Assembly: GCF_900747795.2 (NCBI RefSeq) | Contig: NC_041401.2 | Coordinates: 120,811,722 to 120,875,721 of the forward strand | Source: Erpetoichthys calabaricus | Taxonomy: Eukaryota > Chordata > Cladistia > Polypteriformes > Polypteridae | Reading direction: 5' to 3' | Length of the DNA stretch: 64,000 nt | Shown here: in pieces, positions 28,501 to 39,285 of the stretch | How positions within the stretch are numbered: the stretch's first letter is position 1 | Layout of the letters: each line of letters opens with the position of its first letter | The notes under the pieces: generated by a model | Told to the model about the DNA's origin: nothing | Databases searched by the model: none | Seen by the model: the letters and a program-made list of their open reading frames with translations, nothing else | Translations under genes and position numbers: made by a program

Positions 28501-31500
28501 GAATCCGATTGAACATCTCTGGAGAGATCTTAAAATGGCTGTGCACCGACACTTCCCATCCAACCTGATGGAGCTTGAGAGGTGCTGCAAAGAGGAATGG
28601 GCGAAACTGGCCAAGGATAGGTGTGCCAAGCTTGTGCCATCATATTCAAAAAGACTTGAGGCTGTCATTGCTGCCAAAGGTGCATCGACAAAGTATTGAG
28701 CAAAGGCTGTGAATACTTATGTACATGTGATTTCTCAGTTTTTTTATTTTTAATAAAATTGCAAAAACCTCAAGTAAACTTTTTTCACGTTGTCATTATG
28801 GAGTGTTGTGTGCAGAATTCTGAGGAAAAAAATGAATTTAATCCATTTTAGAATAAGGCTGTAACATAACAAAAGGTGGAAAAAGTGATGCGCTGTGAAT
28901 ACTTTCCGGATGCACTGTAAATCATAAAGGAATGACGCTTTATTCATAAGGGAGCAGCAGTTTAACAAAGCAAGTCTGCGAGGACTAGGAGCTGCAGAGG
29001 GCCTAGAAGTTGTTATTTTCTGCAGAGGATGAAGAAGACTGTTGTTAATTCCACATGTCTTAGCTGGTACTATAAGCCTAGCATTGAAACAAAGATTCTG
29101 AATGCTGGACAACATTGATGAACTATTAGTGGAAGAAGAGTGATGCACATAAAAGTGACATCTGGGAGACCTATAAACATATTGTGAGCGTAGTGCAATC
29201 CCATAGTGGGAGAAAGGGTCATGTAAAAACTTGATCCGAGTACACGTTTGACAGTCTGGTGCACTTTATCTTCAGAATCAATTAAATATTTTTGCTTTGC
29301 TCATTCTACAGTACCTCTGAAGAGCACAATTATAAAATCAATCCTGTCATACGTACCTATCAGCATTAAGTACTATTGTCTGTACATATGTTGTCACTGA
29401 CTGACCAGCATGTTTACGTCAAAAGATGGAAACATTAATGTGGTCCCCTGGTGCATTTAATAACTGAATATGAATATCTACTGTATATAGTAATAAATAA
29501 TAAGTTACAATATGTGTAGAAAAGCTGAAATCTGCCACTCCTCATTAGAAAACTCACCTTTTTGGCTTAAAGTGGAGAAGGACAAAAACTGTTGACATGA
29601 AGACTTATCTTGCTCAACTGGAAGAATCCTAACTCTCCCCCTTTTAAGTCAGTGGGTAACTGATGTTATATATTTGAAATTGGAAAAAATAAAATTCTCA
29701 CTTAGAGGATCTGTGTAAAAATTTTTCAAAACCTGGCAGAATCTAATCAATAGCATATTTGAATAAGCTTTTAAAGCACTGAGGAAGCAGATTCTCTCCC
29801 TATTCTCTTTTTTTTCTTCTCCATTTATCTATATTCACTTATTAATTTATCCATTTGCGTATTTTAACTAGGTTTAAGTTTTATTCTGCTGCCCATGCTC
29901 TCTTTCTCAGGGGTGGGGGTTGATTTGTTTTCAATCCTATTCTTGTAAAATTGATATTTGTATGGAATGTTGTGTGATTTCAATAAAATCAATTAAAAAA
30001 AGAAAACTCACCTTTGCAAAAAGTGTTTTTCCAGTACCTGGAGGGCCATACATAAGGATATTCCGGTACAGGCCACGGTTTTGTCGCGTGTTCCTTGTTG
30101 CTATGGCAATATCTCGCACCCGCTCCTCCAGTTTGGGCTTAAGAAACAATTGCACAATCATTACCTCAGGTTCATTAGGAGATCTGGTAGTAATAATGGG
30201 AACATTAAATACCTACATTGAGAACAACACCTTCCAATGCATCCTGTGCTTTACTTAGGATCCTTTTTCCCACCTATTAGAACAGTAAATATTTACAAGA
30301 AAATAGTATGAGATGACCAAACCGGATGGTAAATACAATATAAAATGCAAAAGTTACATACCTTTATAGGGTGTCGGACTGCCTCTGTGGCTGTAATCCT
30401 AGAGGTCTCTCGCACTAATGATGGTTTTCCCAAACGAGCTTCAATGTATCGTCCCAAAACAGCTGTAGCGTTTTTTGCAGAGTAAATACCCACTGCTAAC
30501 AAAGTTAGGCCAGCAACCTGAAAATAGGGTGTGGTTTCAGAAAACAGTACACGTGAAGCCATGAATGAAGTATAAACTCAGACAGATTATGGGTTCTGTC
30601 TCAAGAGACAGTAGTGAAAATTTACAACGTAAGTCAGAAAGGATAATAGAGGTTGAACACGGGACACTAGGAGCATCCCCACCTTGTCCAACAGAAGTTT
30701 GGTGCAGACATTTGCTGACTATCAAATTACACTTCTGTGGGCTGTGCAAGGCTATACCATGATGCATGCTTTCATTTTGCACACTAGTTACTGGGTACTT
30801 TATTTAAATAAGCTCAAAAAAGCAAGAGTAAATGATTCAAAAGAAAAACACAGTCAAACTAACAATTACAAATGTGTACCTATGAATATAAATAATGATG
30901 TATAATGTTGACCATGTTCCTGAAAATGATAATCAGCCGTGAAATATGTCATGCTTGATGCAAACCTGCACTATTTTAAATGGAAACCCTGTCTCTTGAA
31001 TATGGTCTTTATTAGGCAAATGTTTTATCAATAATATATCTGGTCCCACCAGAACAAGAAAACAATGATAAAATGACACTACCAAGGATACATAGTTTCT
31101 CAGTATATTATTTTTGAGTTAATATCTTTCAAAGATGATTTCTGGAATCTTACTACTTGTGTCTGACATAAAGAAATATTAAAAAAAATCCTTTATGGTG
31201 GCATATGTACAGGTTACTTACATCATGGGTTTTGCAGAGATGGCTCAAGAACAATATTTCTAATGTTTTCACAGATTATAAAAAACTTTTTGACAAAATG
31301 CTCGTTTATGGAGACCAACGCTGGACCACAGCAAAAAGTGTAAAAAAGTCCAAAAAAAAAAAAAAAAAAATCAAAAAAAAAAAAATCACATTATTTGTGT
31401 TGTGTAATCCACAAGTCATTCAGTCTTACTTTACAACAGGCACGCCACATGCATTATTTGCTTGCTAGCTTGTTTCCAGGTGAACATGCTTCCTCCGGTT

Positions 31501-34500
31501 GTTGAAAATATTTAATATTTCAGAAAAAAATGCATGTGTCTTGCCTGTTATGAGCAAACGACTTACTTGGTGTGTGGATTATGTGATATGAGGAACAAGA
31601 AATTCTAACAGGAAAAAAAAAATTTTTGGACAGACTATTCCTTAAAAACTGACTTTAGACTCAGATGTGGGGTAACAAGGATGTACAATTGTCAAGTACT
31701 TGTCTCTATGTGTAACAGTAGAGGGGACTTAAAATTAATGATCATAAAACTTTGACATTGACACAAAAGAATAGTGTGCCTAAAGTGCAGTTCAAAATAA
31801 CTAAATGCATTTAATGTTATGTATGAAAGGCTCTCCTTCAAAAGGATACAAAGACTTCTGGATACACATGTAGATAATTTTATTACATCTTCAAGTTTTG
31901 CCTCTTTATTCAGAAATGAGATGGGCTAAAAATCACAAAATTGAAAGCAGAGTCAGGAAAATCTTACCGTGGCTGTGACCTTATCCCAGTCAGAAATGAA
32001 GGCTCTAAATCCCTCTCCAAACACTGTTCCAGCCGTCCTGTAAATATTCATGTTTTGTTACAAACTAGGCAAAGTTAATATCTCAATTGCAGATCATAAA
32101 TTTAGAAACCAATAGGATGGTTAGTCTCTATGCTAACACCTCAAATACTCACTGTATCGACTCCAGCACTGTCTGCCTATGCTCAGCAGCCTTCAGACGA
32201 ATTTGCTCCCGGATTATATCTGCATTCTCACGCTCTACTTTGGCTCGTGCCCTGGCTTCAGCTTCAATCCTCAACATCTCATTCTTGTGTCTCAGTTCCA
32301 TTTCATGTTCAATTGTGGCTACATCAAAAATAACACCAAGTAAAAAAAGGCCTAGCTGATGAGACCAGTGATGCTTCATACACAGTTTTCGGCTATTACC
32401 TTTTCGCATTGCCTCCTGCTTCTGGACAGATTCCTCCTGCTTTCTCAGGTTTTCCTCATTAAGCAGTTGCTGTGCAAAAACACGCTCCATTGAAATGTGT
32501 TCAAAAAGGAATACATTTACTATTTGTCAATGATCATTCACAATTTCATTTACCTGTTGTCTTAACTGTTCTTCATATCGTTGCCTTGCCAGTTTGTCTT
32601 GATATTGTGCCCTCTAGAATAAGAAAGTTAAACAGTCTCAATGTAAGCTACAAACACCCATTGAAAACTCTTTGTGTCTGGCACTCCATTCATTTGTGTG
32701 TGTGTGTGTGTGTGCCATTCTCTAATGTAATTTCACAGCATGACTTGCCCCAACCCAATACCTCACCGCCTGATGCTGCTTGGTCTCCTCTCCTAGCGTC
32801 TTCCTGCGTTCTTCAGCCTGGGTTCGAATCTGTTCTACTTTCATCTGTTCAAGAGCAGCATCATATTCCTATAACATAAACATAAAAAGCAACTCTTAAG
32901 TCAAAATATGGATTAAAAATCAAACAAAACCAAATAAAAACCCTTGACAGTATCAAAATGACTAGTAGCCATTATTAGCCCAAAACAAAAATGATGCAGG
33001 TACTGAGCTAGATTTCTTTTTTAATCTGAAAAATCAAAACATTACAACAGAACACACCTTAATCAAACAAATAAGAATAACGCACACAACAATTGGCTTC
33101 AAAACCAGTCCAAAGAAAACAAAAAACAGAAATCAACATTCAGCCTCCACCTAAAAAATACAGCAACATGAGTAGAAAGCCCCACCTAACATTAGTTCTT
33201 TATACCATATCTGGCAAAATAGGTAACAAAATAAGAGATTTTATCACAGTTCTGCTGTGCTTACTTTAATATTATATTGATTAATTCTTACCATGTTCTG
33301 GAAAATTTCGAAAATATCCTTTTATGAATGATGCAATTTTTTTCCAATTTAAGATAATACAAAACATCAAATGCACCTTCTACAACTCACAGGGAAAATT
33401 AAGTTTTTCAGCTGAACAAAATAAGTCTACTTGCTAGTAGTGTGATATAGGATATTAAAGTTGATTTCTCATAGGGCTCTTTAATACTGTCTACTAGAAT
33501 TCCAATTTCTGTGGTTATGGCATTAGCCTTGAATTTAAAATCATTTCTATCTGAGAGATATGCAAAGACTTATGCCCAAAATTAAATTAATGTAAGGCAT
33601 TTCCTAATACACATGGCCCAGAAATGCTAGCTCTAGAAAATGTACCCATGGCATGATCCAAACCTGTGAGCATGTTAGATAATTTTCAACAAGACATGCA
33701 CGATAGATGAAAGTTTGATTTATGGTGTGCTTAGTGCATAATGAACTAGAATGTACTCTATGAATGACTGAGCTCCATTCATTTTATTACTGAAAAAATT
33801 CCTTTAACATTGATCCCTAGGATCATTAAAGGGTAAGTTTCTTAAACTATTTGTATATACTGAAGAGGTGCTGCCCAAATCTTCACTGAGACTAGCCAAT
33901 AACATCTTTGCGACAGATATAACTGAGAGGTTCGGAAAACTGGGCAAGTTTCCTTTAACAAAGTTTCTAATTTATACATAGAAAAAATGTTTGTAGGTGG
34001 AAGATTACATTTGGAGTTTACTTGTTCAAAAAGATGCAAACACATTGTCAAAATAGAGATCCATGATGTCGCAAACATTTTCCATAGGTTAATTACAAAG
34101 TAGGTTATAGAAGGTTGAAAAAGGTGATTAACGTGTATAGGAGCAGCAGATGAGAGCTGCTCTGCCTCAACACTGACCTTGATCTTGCTCTGCTGCTCCA
34201 TCTGCAAGGTTGTTTCCTGCATGTGTGCCAAGTTCAGTGCCTCTTTGGCATGACCTATAGTGTGGGATAAAATAACACAACTTATTCATGAAAACCTTCT
34301 GCAACATAAAGAGGGTATACTACATTATCTACCAACACTTTTGATGATCTCACAGAAATCTTATGTTTAAAAAGCTGATCTTTGCGAGTCTCTGCTGATG
34401 TATTTCTTTAAAAAAAATCTACAAGCACAATATTACTAAGCAGTCTGCCTCCAAATACCACTGCCTGCTGCGCATATCAAGCTTATAAATTTAAAATTAA

Positions 34501-37294
34501 TAAGATGACAGGAACATTTATGGCTGATTTTAATCACTCATCCCAAAAATATCTTGTAAATTCAGAAATTTTTGCTAATCTGTACGGTTTCAGAATTTTT
34601 CATATTACTGTTACACCTTTAGGAATTTACATTAAATTATTCTTAGACAAATTTCAAACTTATCACTTCATACTACGGCGTAAAGGTCAATTACAACTGT
34701 AATTATGCTTTTAAAAAAAAAAAAATTAGAAGAATTTCAGTGGGCTTTCACTCCAGTCACCAAACAAATCCAACCTTAACTCATGTTAGAGAAATATTCC
34801 TATATTACCAATCAAAGTAGGACACATTAAAATCATTACACTTGTAGACTTAAGTGAAGATTCTCATACTACTGACCACAGCATTCTACTACACAGCTTT
34901 GACCATCAAGTTGGATAGTCAATCACTGTTTACTTGTCAAAAAAGTCAAAATATATACCATGTGCAAATATAAAATGCTATTCCTCATTTAGAGATTGTG
35001 CATCCCTGATTTCCCAGCTAAGACTAATTCTATTTCTCCCTTTTTATTTATTGCCATTACGAGAATGTCATGTAGTAACACATGTGTACTCATCACTATT
35101 TTTACCATAAAACCAAAATTAAATTCTTCAGTTATGTCCTTATTTAAGAGCTTTAATGATGTAGAACAGCAGACAAGTGAAAATGACCTGTCCTTGGGTC
35201 TGGGTGGGAATTCTTCAAAATGCAAAACACTAGTGCAAACAAAGGTTTGCCTTTAGTTTGGTTGAATCTACACAAAAATGAGATGCTTTCTAGGACATCC
35301 ATCCAATCTTTAGTTAGTTGTAACATTTAGGACTTTAAAATCTTTCAAAACTAGACTTGGTTATTTTTTTTTTTTATTTTATTAAAATCAGATAACATTC
35401 CATACACATAACTCAAGTTTTTACAAAAAAAAAAACTTTTCAAAAAAAAAACCCATCCCAGAGAGCTAGGCCAGCAGTGCTTTATGCTAGTAAAGATAAG
35501 TAAATATATAAATTAATAAATGAATAAAGATAAATGAAGTAAAAGAGGGGAGAGAACCTGCTTCCTCAATTTAAATGTTTGTTCTAAAATGTTATTGATT
35601 AGATCCTGCCAGGTTTTGAAAAAGTTCTGTACAGATCCTCTAAGTGTGAATTTGATTTTTTCCAGTTTCAAATAGTATATAACATCAGTTACCCACTGAC
35701 TTAGAATAGGTGAGTTAGGATTCTTCCAATTGAGTAAGATAAGTCTACGTGCCAGTAGTGTAGTAAAGGCAATTACAATTTGTTTGTCCTTCTCCACTTT
35801 AAGCCTATCTGGAAGTACCCCAAACCCAGCTATTAGTGGATTAGGAGGGATTGTGACACCAAGGCTATCTGAAAGGTACTTAAAGATTTTAGTACGAGTA
35901 TATTCATACTTTAGTATTATATTATTAACTTTTAAGAACATGAAAAAGTCAATTTATTAAAAGAGAACAGTTTTTATAAACATACAGGTTTTGTACTTTC
36001 TTAAAATGTACTATATTGCACTGCACTGTCCACTGCATACACTAAACAGTGTCATCTCCAGACAGAAGAGCAGCTTCAGCGACAGACTGCTGTCACTGTT
36101 TTGCTCCACTGACAGACTGAGGAGATCGTTCCTCCCCCAAACTATGCGACTCTTCAATTCCATCCTGGGGGGTAAACGTTAACAATATCATTGTCTGTTT
36201 TTACATCCATTTTTAATACTCTTTATTTTAATATTGTTTTTGTATCAGTATGCTGCTGCTGGAGTATGTGAATTTCCTCTTGGGATTAATAAAGTATCTA
36301 TCTATCTATATTTGCAAACAGAGTCCTGACCTTGTAAATTCCAAGTATGACTTTCAAACGAATTATTGGGCGAGTGGCTACATTAAGAATTCTACATATA
36401 AGCTATATTAAATCACTAATGTCTTATCTGGAACCATCGTTACCCAAAAACTGCCATGCACGAAGGTGCTTTAAACAGCCTACACATGGATAATTTATGA
36501 AAAAAATTTGCAAAGGAAGTAGGGGTGAAGTCTACTGACTTCAAACCCTTAGGCTGTGGCTTCGGCTTCGGCTTCAAAGTCTGCTGCTGACATCGTGTGA
36601 CCATGAGCAAGTCACTTCACCTGTCTGTGCTCCAATTCGAAAAGAAATGGAATCAATTTTATCCTAAATGTTGTAAGTCGCCTTGGAAAAAGGGGTCAGT
36701 CAAATAATAAGTATTATGATTATCATTGACAATAAACTGTTTTAACTACCAACATGAAAAGTTAACTGATCCATTATCACTTGTACACAGTTTAGGCTAG
36801 CGCCCTTCGAAGTTATGAATGCCTTAACATCTATTTTATTGTATAACCCGCTAAACGCAATTACGGGGTCGATGAAGCAGGGGAAAAGGTAGCCAATCCA
36901 TTTGTGATGCCCATCACATATTCTGACGTAAACTCGCCCCTTGTACCGCCCTAAATGACCTTGGACCAACAGCACATCACAGTCATATAAAGAATACATA
37001 GGAGGTCCTAGCACTTCATGCGCTGACGATTTAAGCTGACCCTGAACTCTATTCAGTTAACTGAAACGTTTTCCCATTTTCGCCATCAAAGATCACAAGG
37101 CTTAACTCACGGGACTGGTCGAGCTCCCGAGCCGCTTTGGCCGCCCGCTCTAATCCCGTTGGATCGAAATTGCTCCATTTATCCTTGGGTTTATCCTCTC
37201 CGCCACCCCCAGATCCTGCCGGCGGTGGTACAAATGGGGGTACGTCTGCTGGAGGTGCCGGCTGGCCCTTATTGATGCCGAACAACCACGACAT
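22383..37294 (-). CDS. atad3: ATPase family AAA domain-containing protein 3 (mitochondrial)
   Basis: Sixteen exons join in frame to 587 residues plus stop; human ATAD3A isoform 2 has 586. Order: N-terminal [10 protein letters not shown], a proline/glycine-rich stretch, [20 protein letters not shown], a long coiled coil (about 62-219), a membrane segment (244-260), and an AAA+ domain. AAA+ landmarks are Walker A GPPGTGKT (345-352), Walker [10 protein letters not shown] (399-407), sensor-1 N447, a candidate arginine finger R459 and GMSGREI (517-523). ATAD3 spans the mitochondrial inner membrane with its ATPase in the matrix, supporting nucleoid organisation, cristae and lipid/cholesterol handling. 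All catalytic motifs are intact. Only one copy is present, unlike the human ATAD3A/B/C cluster. The C-terminus after [10 protein letters not shown] differs from mammals. Intron 10 holds a Tc1 and an L1. Confidence 0.97.
22651..22759 (-). CDS. atad3: atad3 exon 15
   Basis: Residues 495-531: [20 protein letters not shown] then [16 protein letters not shown]. Acceptor CCGTAG, donor GTAAGT. Confidence 0.95.
22946..23113 (-). CDS. atad3: atad3 exon 14
   Basis: Residues 439-494. Carries sensor-1 LVLASNQP, the DWAINDR arginine region, and [15 protein letters not shown]. Acceptor CTTGTTAG, donor GTAAGT. Confidence 0.95.
23209..23279 (-). CDS. atad3: atad3 exon 13
   Basis: Residues 416-438 plus two bases: [20 protein letters not shown] then QSN. 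Donor GTGTGT is a weak but phase-consistent site. Confidence 0.94.
23418..23469 (-). CDS. atad3: atad3 exon 12 (Walker B)
   Basis: Residues 398-415: [17 protein letters not shown]. Acceptor GTTCACAG, donor GTGAGT. Confidence 0.96.
23593..23717 (-). CDS. atad3: atad3 exon 11
   Basis: Residues 357-397: [40 protein letters not shown], then R and two bases of a split Gly. Donor GTAAGT. Confidence 0.95.
24000..27298. other. atad3 intron 10, distal part
   Basis: AT-rich intron with no exon. It contains a reversed V-SINE head at about 25315-25460 (GGGATTTGAATCCGGGGTG, AGCAGCATTAACCACTGTGC) and a V-SINE 3' part at 26786-26906. Confidence 0.5.
26786..26906 (-). mobile_element. V-SINE 3' fragment with target duplication
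   Basis: Reversed V-SINE wording (TCCATCCATTTTTCAAACCC, AGCTGGGGCCTATCCCAGCA, CATCACAGGG). It is flanked by TTAGTATCCATAT at 26773-26785 and TTAGTATCTATAT at 26907-26919, which differ at one base. Confidence 0.65.
27301..28917 (+). mobile_element. Whole-looking Tc1/mariner transposon, IR/DR type (1617 bp)
   Basis: Flanked by TA (27299-27300, 28918-28919). Both ends begin CAGTGCATCCG(A/G)AAAGTATT in inverted order. Inverted repeats extend about 225 bp and carry inner and outer GTATTCACAGC direct repeats, the IR/DR layout of Sleeping Beauty-like elements. Left and right arms differ at only a handful of sites. Between them is one uninterrupted transposase ORF. It inserted in atad3 intron 10, antisense to the gene. 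Few differences and an open ORF indicate a recent arrival. Confidence 0.93.
27680..28699 (+). CDS. Tc1-family transposase (DD34E)
   Basis: 339 residues, the usual length for Tc1 transposases. The N-terminus has paired helix-turn-helix DNA-binding regions ([34 protein letters not shown]) joined by an AGRPSKL GRPR-like hook near 64-70. The catalytic domain has [12 protein letters not shown] with D159, [11 protein letters not shown] with D243, and [11 protein letters not shown] with E278. D243 and E278 are 35 apart, giving DD34E. The glycine-rich [10 protein letters not shown] box is present. No stop or frameshift. It would act in the nucleus on its own IR/DR ends by cut-and-paste at TA. Confidence 0.95.
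   Translation: MSEHKPSMKSKELSVDLRDRIVSRHKSGEGYRKISAALKVPMSTVASIIRKRKKFETTRTLPRAGRPSKLSDRGRRALVREVTKNPMVTLSELQRSSVERGEPCRRTTISAAIHQSDLYGRVARRKPLLSKRHMAACLEFAKRHLKDSQTMRKKILWSDETKIELFGVNARHHVWRKPGTIPTVKHDGGSIMLWGCFSAPGTGRLVRIKGKMTAAMYRDILDENLLQSALDLRLGRQFIFQQDNDPKHTARISKEWLQDISVNVLEWPSHSPDLNPIEHLWRDLKMAVHRHFPSNLMELERCCKEEWAKLAKDRCAKLVPSYSKRLEAVIAAKGASTKY
29547..29561 (-). repeat. atad3: Target-site duplication copy of the atad3 exon 10 donor
   Basis: On the minus strand this 15-mer reads AAAG then GTGAGTTTTCT, identical to 30001-30015, where it forms the exon 10/intron 10 boundary. It therefore carries a second, presumably cryptic, splice donor. Confidence 0.88.
29562..30000 (+). mobile_element. 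5'-truncated L1/Tx1-like LINE abutting atad3 exon 10
   Basis: A 439-bp LINE 3' end. It shares wording with the copy at 35364-35945 (TCTTGCTCAACTGGAAGAATCC, AGTCAGTGGGTAACTGATG, TTTTTCAAAACCTGGCAG). It ends TATGGAATGTTGTGTG, CAATAAAATCAATT and poly(A). Flanked by AGAAAACTCACCTTT at 29547-29561 and 30001-30015. The reading frame is broken, so it is not young. Confidence 0.88.
30012..30137 (-). CDS. atad3: atad3 exon 10 (Walker A)
   Basis: Residues 315-356, containing [18 protein letters not shown]. Donor GTGAGTTTTCT lies within the target-site duplication of the adjacent L1 insertion; a copy of the donor lies 454 bp downstream in the intron. Confidence 0.96.
30217..30273 (-). CDS. atad3: atad3 exon 9
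   Basis: Residues 296-314: [19 protein letters not shown]. Acceptor CTAATAG, donor GTAGGT. The next intron is only 79 bp. Confidence 0.93.
30362..30517 (-). CDS. atad3: atad3 exon 8
   Basis: Residues 244-295. Opens with the membrane segment [17 protein letters not shown], then [20 protein letters not shown]. Acceptor TTTTCAG, donor GTATGT. Confidence 0.95.
30530..31960. other. atad3 intron 7
   Basis: AT-rich intron with A-rich runs near 31350-31386. No recognised element. Confidence 0.5.
31968..32037 (-). CDS. atad3: atad3 exon 7
   Basis: Residues 220-243: [20 protein letters not shown] then VTAT, just before the membrane segment. Acceptor TTTACAG, donor GTAAGA. Confidence 0.95.
32153..32318 (-). 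CDS. atad3: atad3 exon 6
   Basis: Residues 165-219: [16 protein letters not shown] through [19 protein letters not shown] and VLESI. Acceptor GATGTAG, donor GTGAGT. Confidence 0.95.
32400..32469 (-). CDS. atad3: atad3 exon 5
   Basis: Residues 142-164: [20 protein letters not shown] then MRK, ending phase 1. Donor GTAATA. Confidence 0.95.
32554..32613 (-). CDS. atad3: atad3 exon 4
   Basis: Residues 122-141: [20 protein letters not shown], coiled coil. Acceptor ATTCTAG, donor GTAAAT. Confidence 0.95.
32767..32868 (-). CDS. atad3: atad3 exon 3
   Basis: Residues 88-121: [20 protein letters not shown] through EETKQHQA, coiled coil. Acceptor TTATAG, donor GTGAGG. Confidence 0.95.
32880..34170. 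other. atad3 intron 2
   Basis: Mostly unique AT-rich sequence. About 33220-33420 has L1-like wording (TATCTGGCAAAATAGG, GATAATACAAAACATC) but is too diverged to call. Confidence 0.4.
34178..34254 (-). CDS. atad3: atad3 exon 2
   Basis: Residues 62-87: [20 protein letters not shown] then QSKIK, start of the coiled coil. Acceptor CTATAG, donor GTCAGT. Confidence 0.95.
35364..35945 (-). mobile_element. 5'-truncated L1/Tx1-like LINE in atad3 intron 1
   Basis: A minus-strand ORF at 35941-35513 (142 residues) encodes an L1-type ORF2 stretch: [55 protein letters not shown]. The 3' UTR ends TATGGAATGTT, AATAAAAT and a poly(A), seen as T-run 35364-35378 on plus. It is the same family as 29562-30000 but better preserved. 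Confidence 0.8.
35990..36308 (+). mobile_element. LINE 3' end (Rex/CR1-like) with (TCTA)n tail
   Basis: Carries ACAGACTGAGGAGATCGTTC, CGACTCTTCAATTCCATCC, GTGAATTTCCTCTTGGGATT and AATAAAGTATCTATCTATCTAT. This is a recurrent fish LINE 3' end with a microsatellite tail. No ORF remains. Clade from recall only. Confidence 0.6.
37111..37294 (-). CDS. atad3: atad3 exon 1
   Basis: Residues 1-61 plus one base. Start ATG of [15 protein letters not shown]; donor GTGAGTT. A simple proline-rich stretch replaces the longer one of mammals. Confidence 0.95.
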
Positions 37295-37500
37295 GCTGCG
37301 GCTTTTCGGCTGCCGGACTATTCAAGGAGACACACGTGGGCCAAAATCGTAGTACGCATGTGCCAGAGGCCGACCCACGGTTAGTCAGGAAGCAGGAGCT
37401 ATCAGGGGATTGGATAGTATTTTACTGAGCCACGCCCCGCCGCACTTGAAGTAACGGGGAGAAAAGTGGGACAATATAAGCGTATCTCGCTTTCGCTTAA
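37295..37500 (-). promoter_or_regulatory. atad3: atad3 upstream region
   Basis: Moderately CpG-containing sequence directly upstream of the atad3 ATG, bounded by an L1 insertion starting about 37555. The core promoter probably lies within about 250 bp of the ATG. No specific site is recognised. Confidence 0.35.
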
Positions 37501-37554
37501 AGTTAGCGCAAAGGTAAATACTTCGAGAAATATGAGTGATAACAGTTAATAGAA

Positions 37555-38580
37555 AGTCATTATTTAATAGAAACTGGTTTGAGAGTGGTATCTTGTTTGT
37601 AACTGATTTGTTGGACTCAGAAAGATTATTTGTCCTTTTTGAAGAAATTTAAATTAGGTTGTACTCAAAAAGAATACAGGCAGGTTTGTCAAGCAATCCC
37701 ATTGGCATTAAAACAGTTAATCTACAACATCATGTTATATTCAGAAGTCAAGCCAGCATTGCCAAACTTAAAAATTGGTAATTGTAATCTAAATGATAGT
37801 AAATGTAATAATAAGTTTATTAGAGCAAATTTTAAATCCATTCTTTTCCATGATTTTAACTCAGGAAAGCATTTGCAATTTTTTAATGGGGATCAGTCAA
37901 TTATGGAAAATGCTTTTTCTAAATTTGTTAAGTGGCCTGTTTCCCCAAAAATTAAAGAAACACATTTCAAGATAATTAATAATAGATACCCGGTGGAAGA
38001 ATTTTTAAAAAGAAGATTTAAATTTGAGGTGGACCTGTGTTCTTTTTGTGATTCAACTTGTGAAACATTACAACACTTGTTCTTTTCATGTCCTGTTTCA
38101 GCCAAATTTTGGTTAGAAATACACAGCTGGTTATCACTCAAGGTTAATGATATCCCACAATTTGACTTATCTCATATTATGTTCTACATGGATAACTTAT
38201 ATCCATCCATCTGTCTCTGATATGATTAACATTTAACATTGTCATTCTCTTAGGTAAATACTATATACACTGTAGTAAGTTTAAAAAATAGCAAACCATC
38301 TTTTACATGGTTCAAAAATGATTTTAAACAATACCCCCTATCACTTAAGAAACTGAAATCCAGCAGATCTGTAAGAAGGATTTATGAGAACATGTCTCAT
38401 TTATTACTGTTTTGATTTATGTCTCCTATGTCTTTTGGCCTGTGCTCCCTATTTCCCTATTTGTTATCTTGCATATATTGTGTAATTTATCTAGCCCCCC
38501 TATACTGTGAATGTTCTTTATACTTTTTTGAATGTTGAATTTATATCCTCTACGAGAGGTTTGAGAAATATAACCCGCCA
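37555..38580 (+). mobile_element. 5'-truncated L1/Tx1-like LINE, ORF2 C-terminus
   Basis: The plus ORF 37630-38220 has KEYRQVCQAIPLALKQLIYN, CNNKFIRANFKSIL, the FKIINNRYPVEEFLKRRF segment, and an L1-type zinc-knuckle CSFCDSTCETLQHLFFSCP. In-frame L1 wording continues upstream to about 37560 and past the stop (SFTWFKNDF, YENMSHLLL). Better preserved than the copies in atad3. Confidence 0.82.
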
Positions 38581-38719
38581 GCAAAATAAATGCGGTAGGA
38601 AGCAACTAGCAAACCGCAATAGACAAAATCAGATCCATTTATTGCTCACTCATCTCAGGAGTACGACATTTAATTAATTTCCAGTATACAGGAGATGTAT
38701 ACATCTACATGCAGATGAA

Positions 38720-39285
38720 AAACATAATTGTCTCATCATTATCGGTCGAGGCCCACATTACCAATGACCGCCAGCGATGCTGCTGTCCAGCAGATATCGG
38801 CAGAAACTGTGCTAAATGTTAAAAACTGTATCATCAGCACATATGCTCCGCAAGTGGGATGTGAGATAGAGGAGAAAGAAGATTTCTGGAGTAAGTTAGA
38901 TGAAATTGTGGAGAGCATACCCAAAGAAGAAAGAGTGGTGATTGGAGAGCATTTTAATGGGCATGTTGGCGAAGGGAACAGTGGTGATGAGCAGGTATGA
39001 CATTAAGAAGAGAAATATTGAAAGACAGATGGTAGTTGACTTTGCAAAAAGCGTGGAAATGGCAGTGGTGAATGCATATTTTAGAGTCGATGGAGGAAAC
39101 TGCACATAGATGGACTATGTCCTATGTAGGAGACACAATGTGACAGAGATTAGAGACTGTAAGGTGGTGGCAGTGAATGGTGTGGCTAGACAGCATTGAT
39201 TGGTGGTATGCAGGATGAATTTTGAGGTGAAAAAGAGGAGGAGAGTGAGACAAAGACAGGAGGCAGAGCTGGAAGCCGATGTTAT
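38720..39285 (+). mobile_element. RTE-like LINE endonuclease fragment
   Basis: NCIISTYAPQVGCEIEEKED, FWSKLDEIVESIPKEERVVI and GEHFNGHVGEGNSGDE match the APE-type endonuclease of RTE LINEs. In databases this is often labelled craniofacial development protein 2-like. Later MVVDFAKSVEMAVVNAYF and DCKVVAVNGVARQH-type pieces follow in changed frames. Fragmentary and inactive. Confidence 0.8.
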
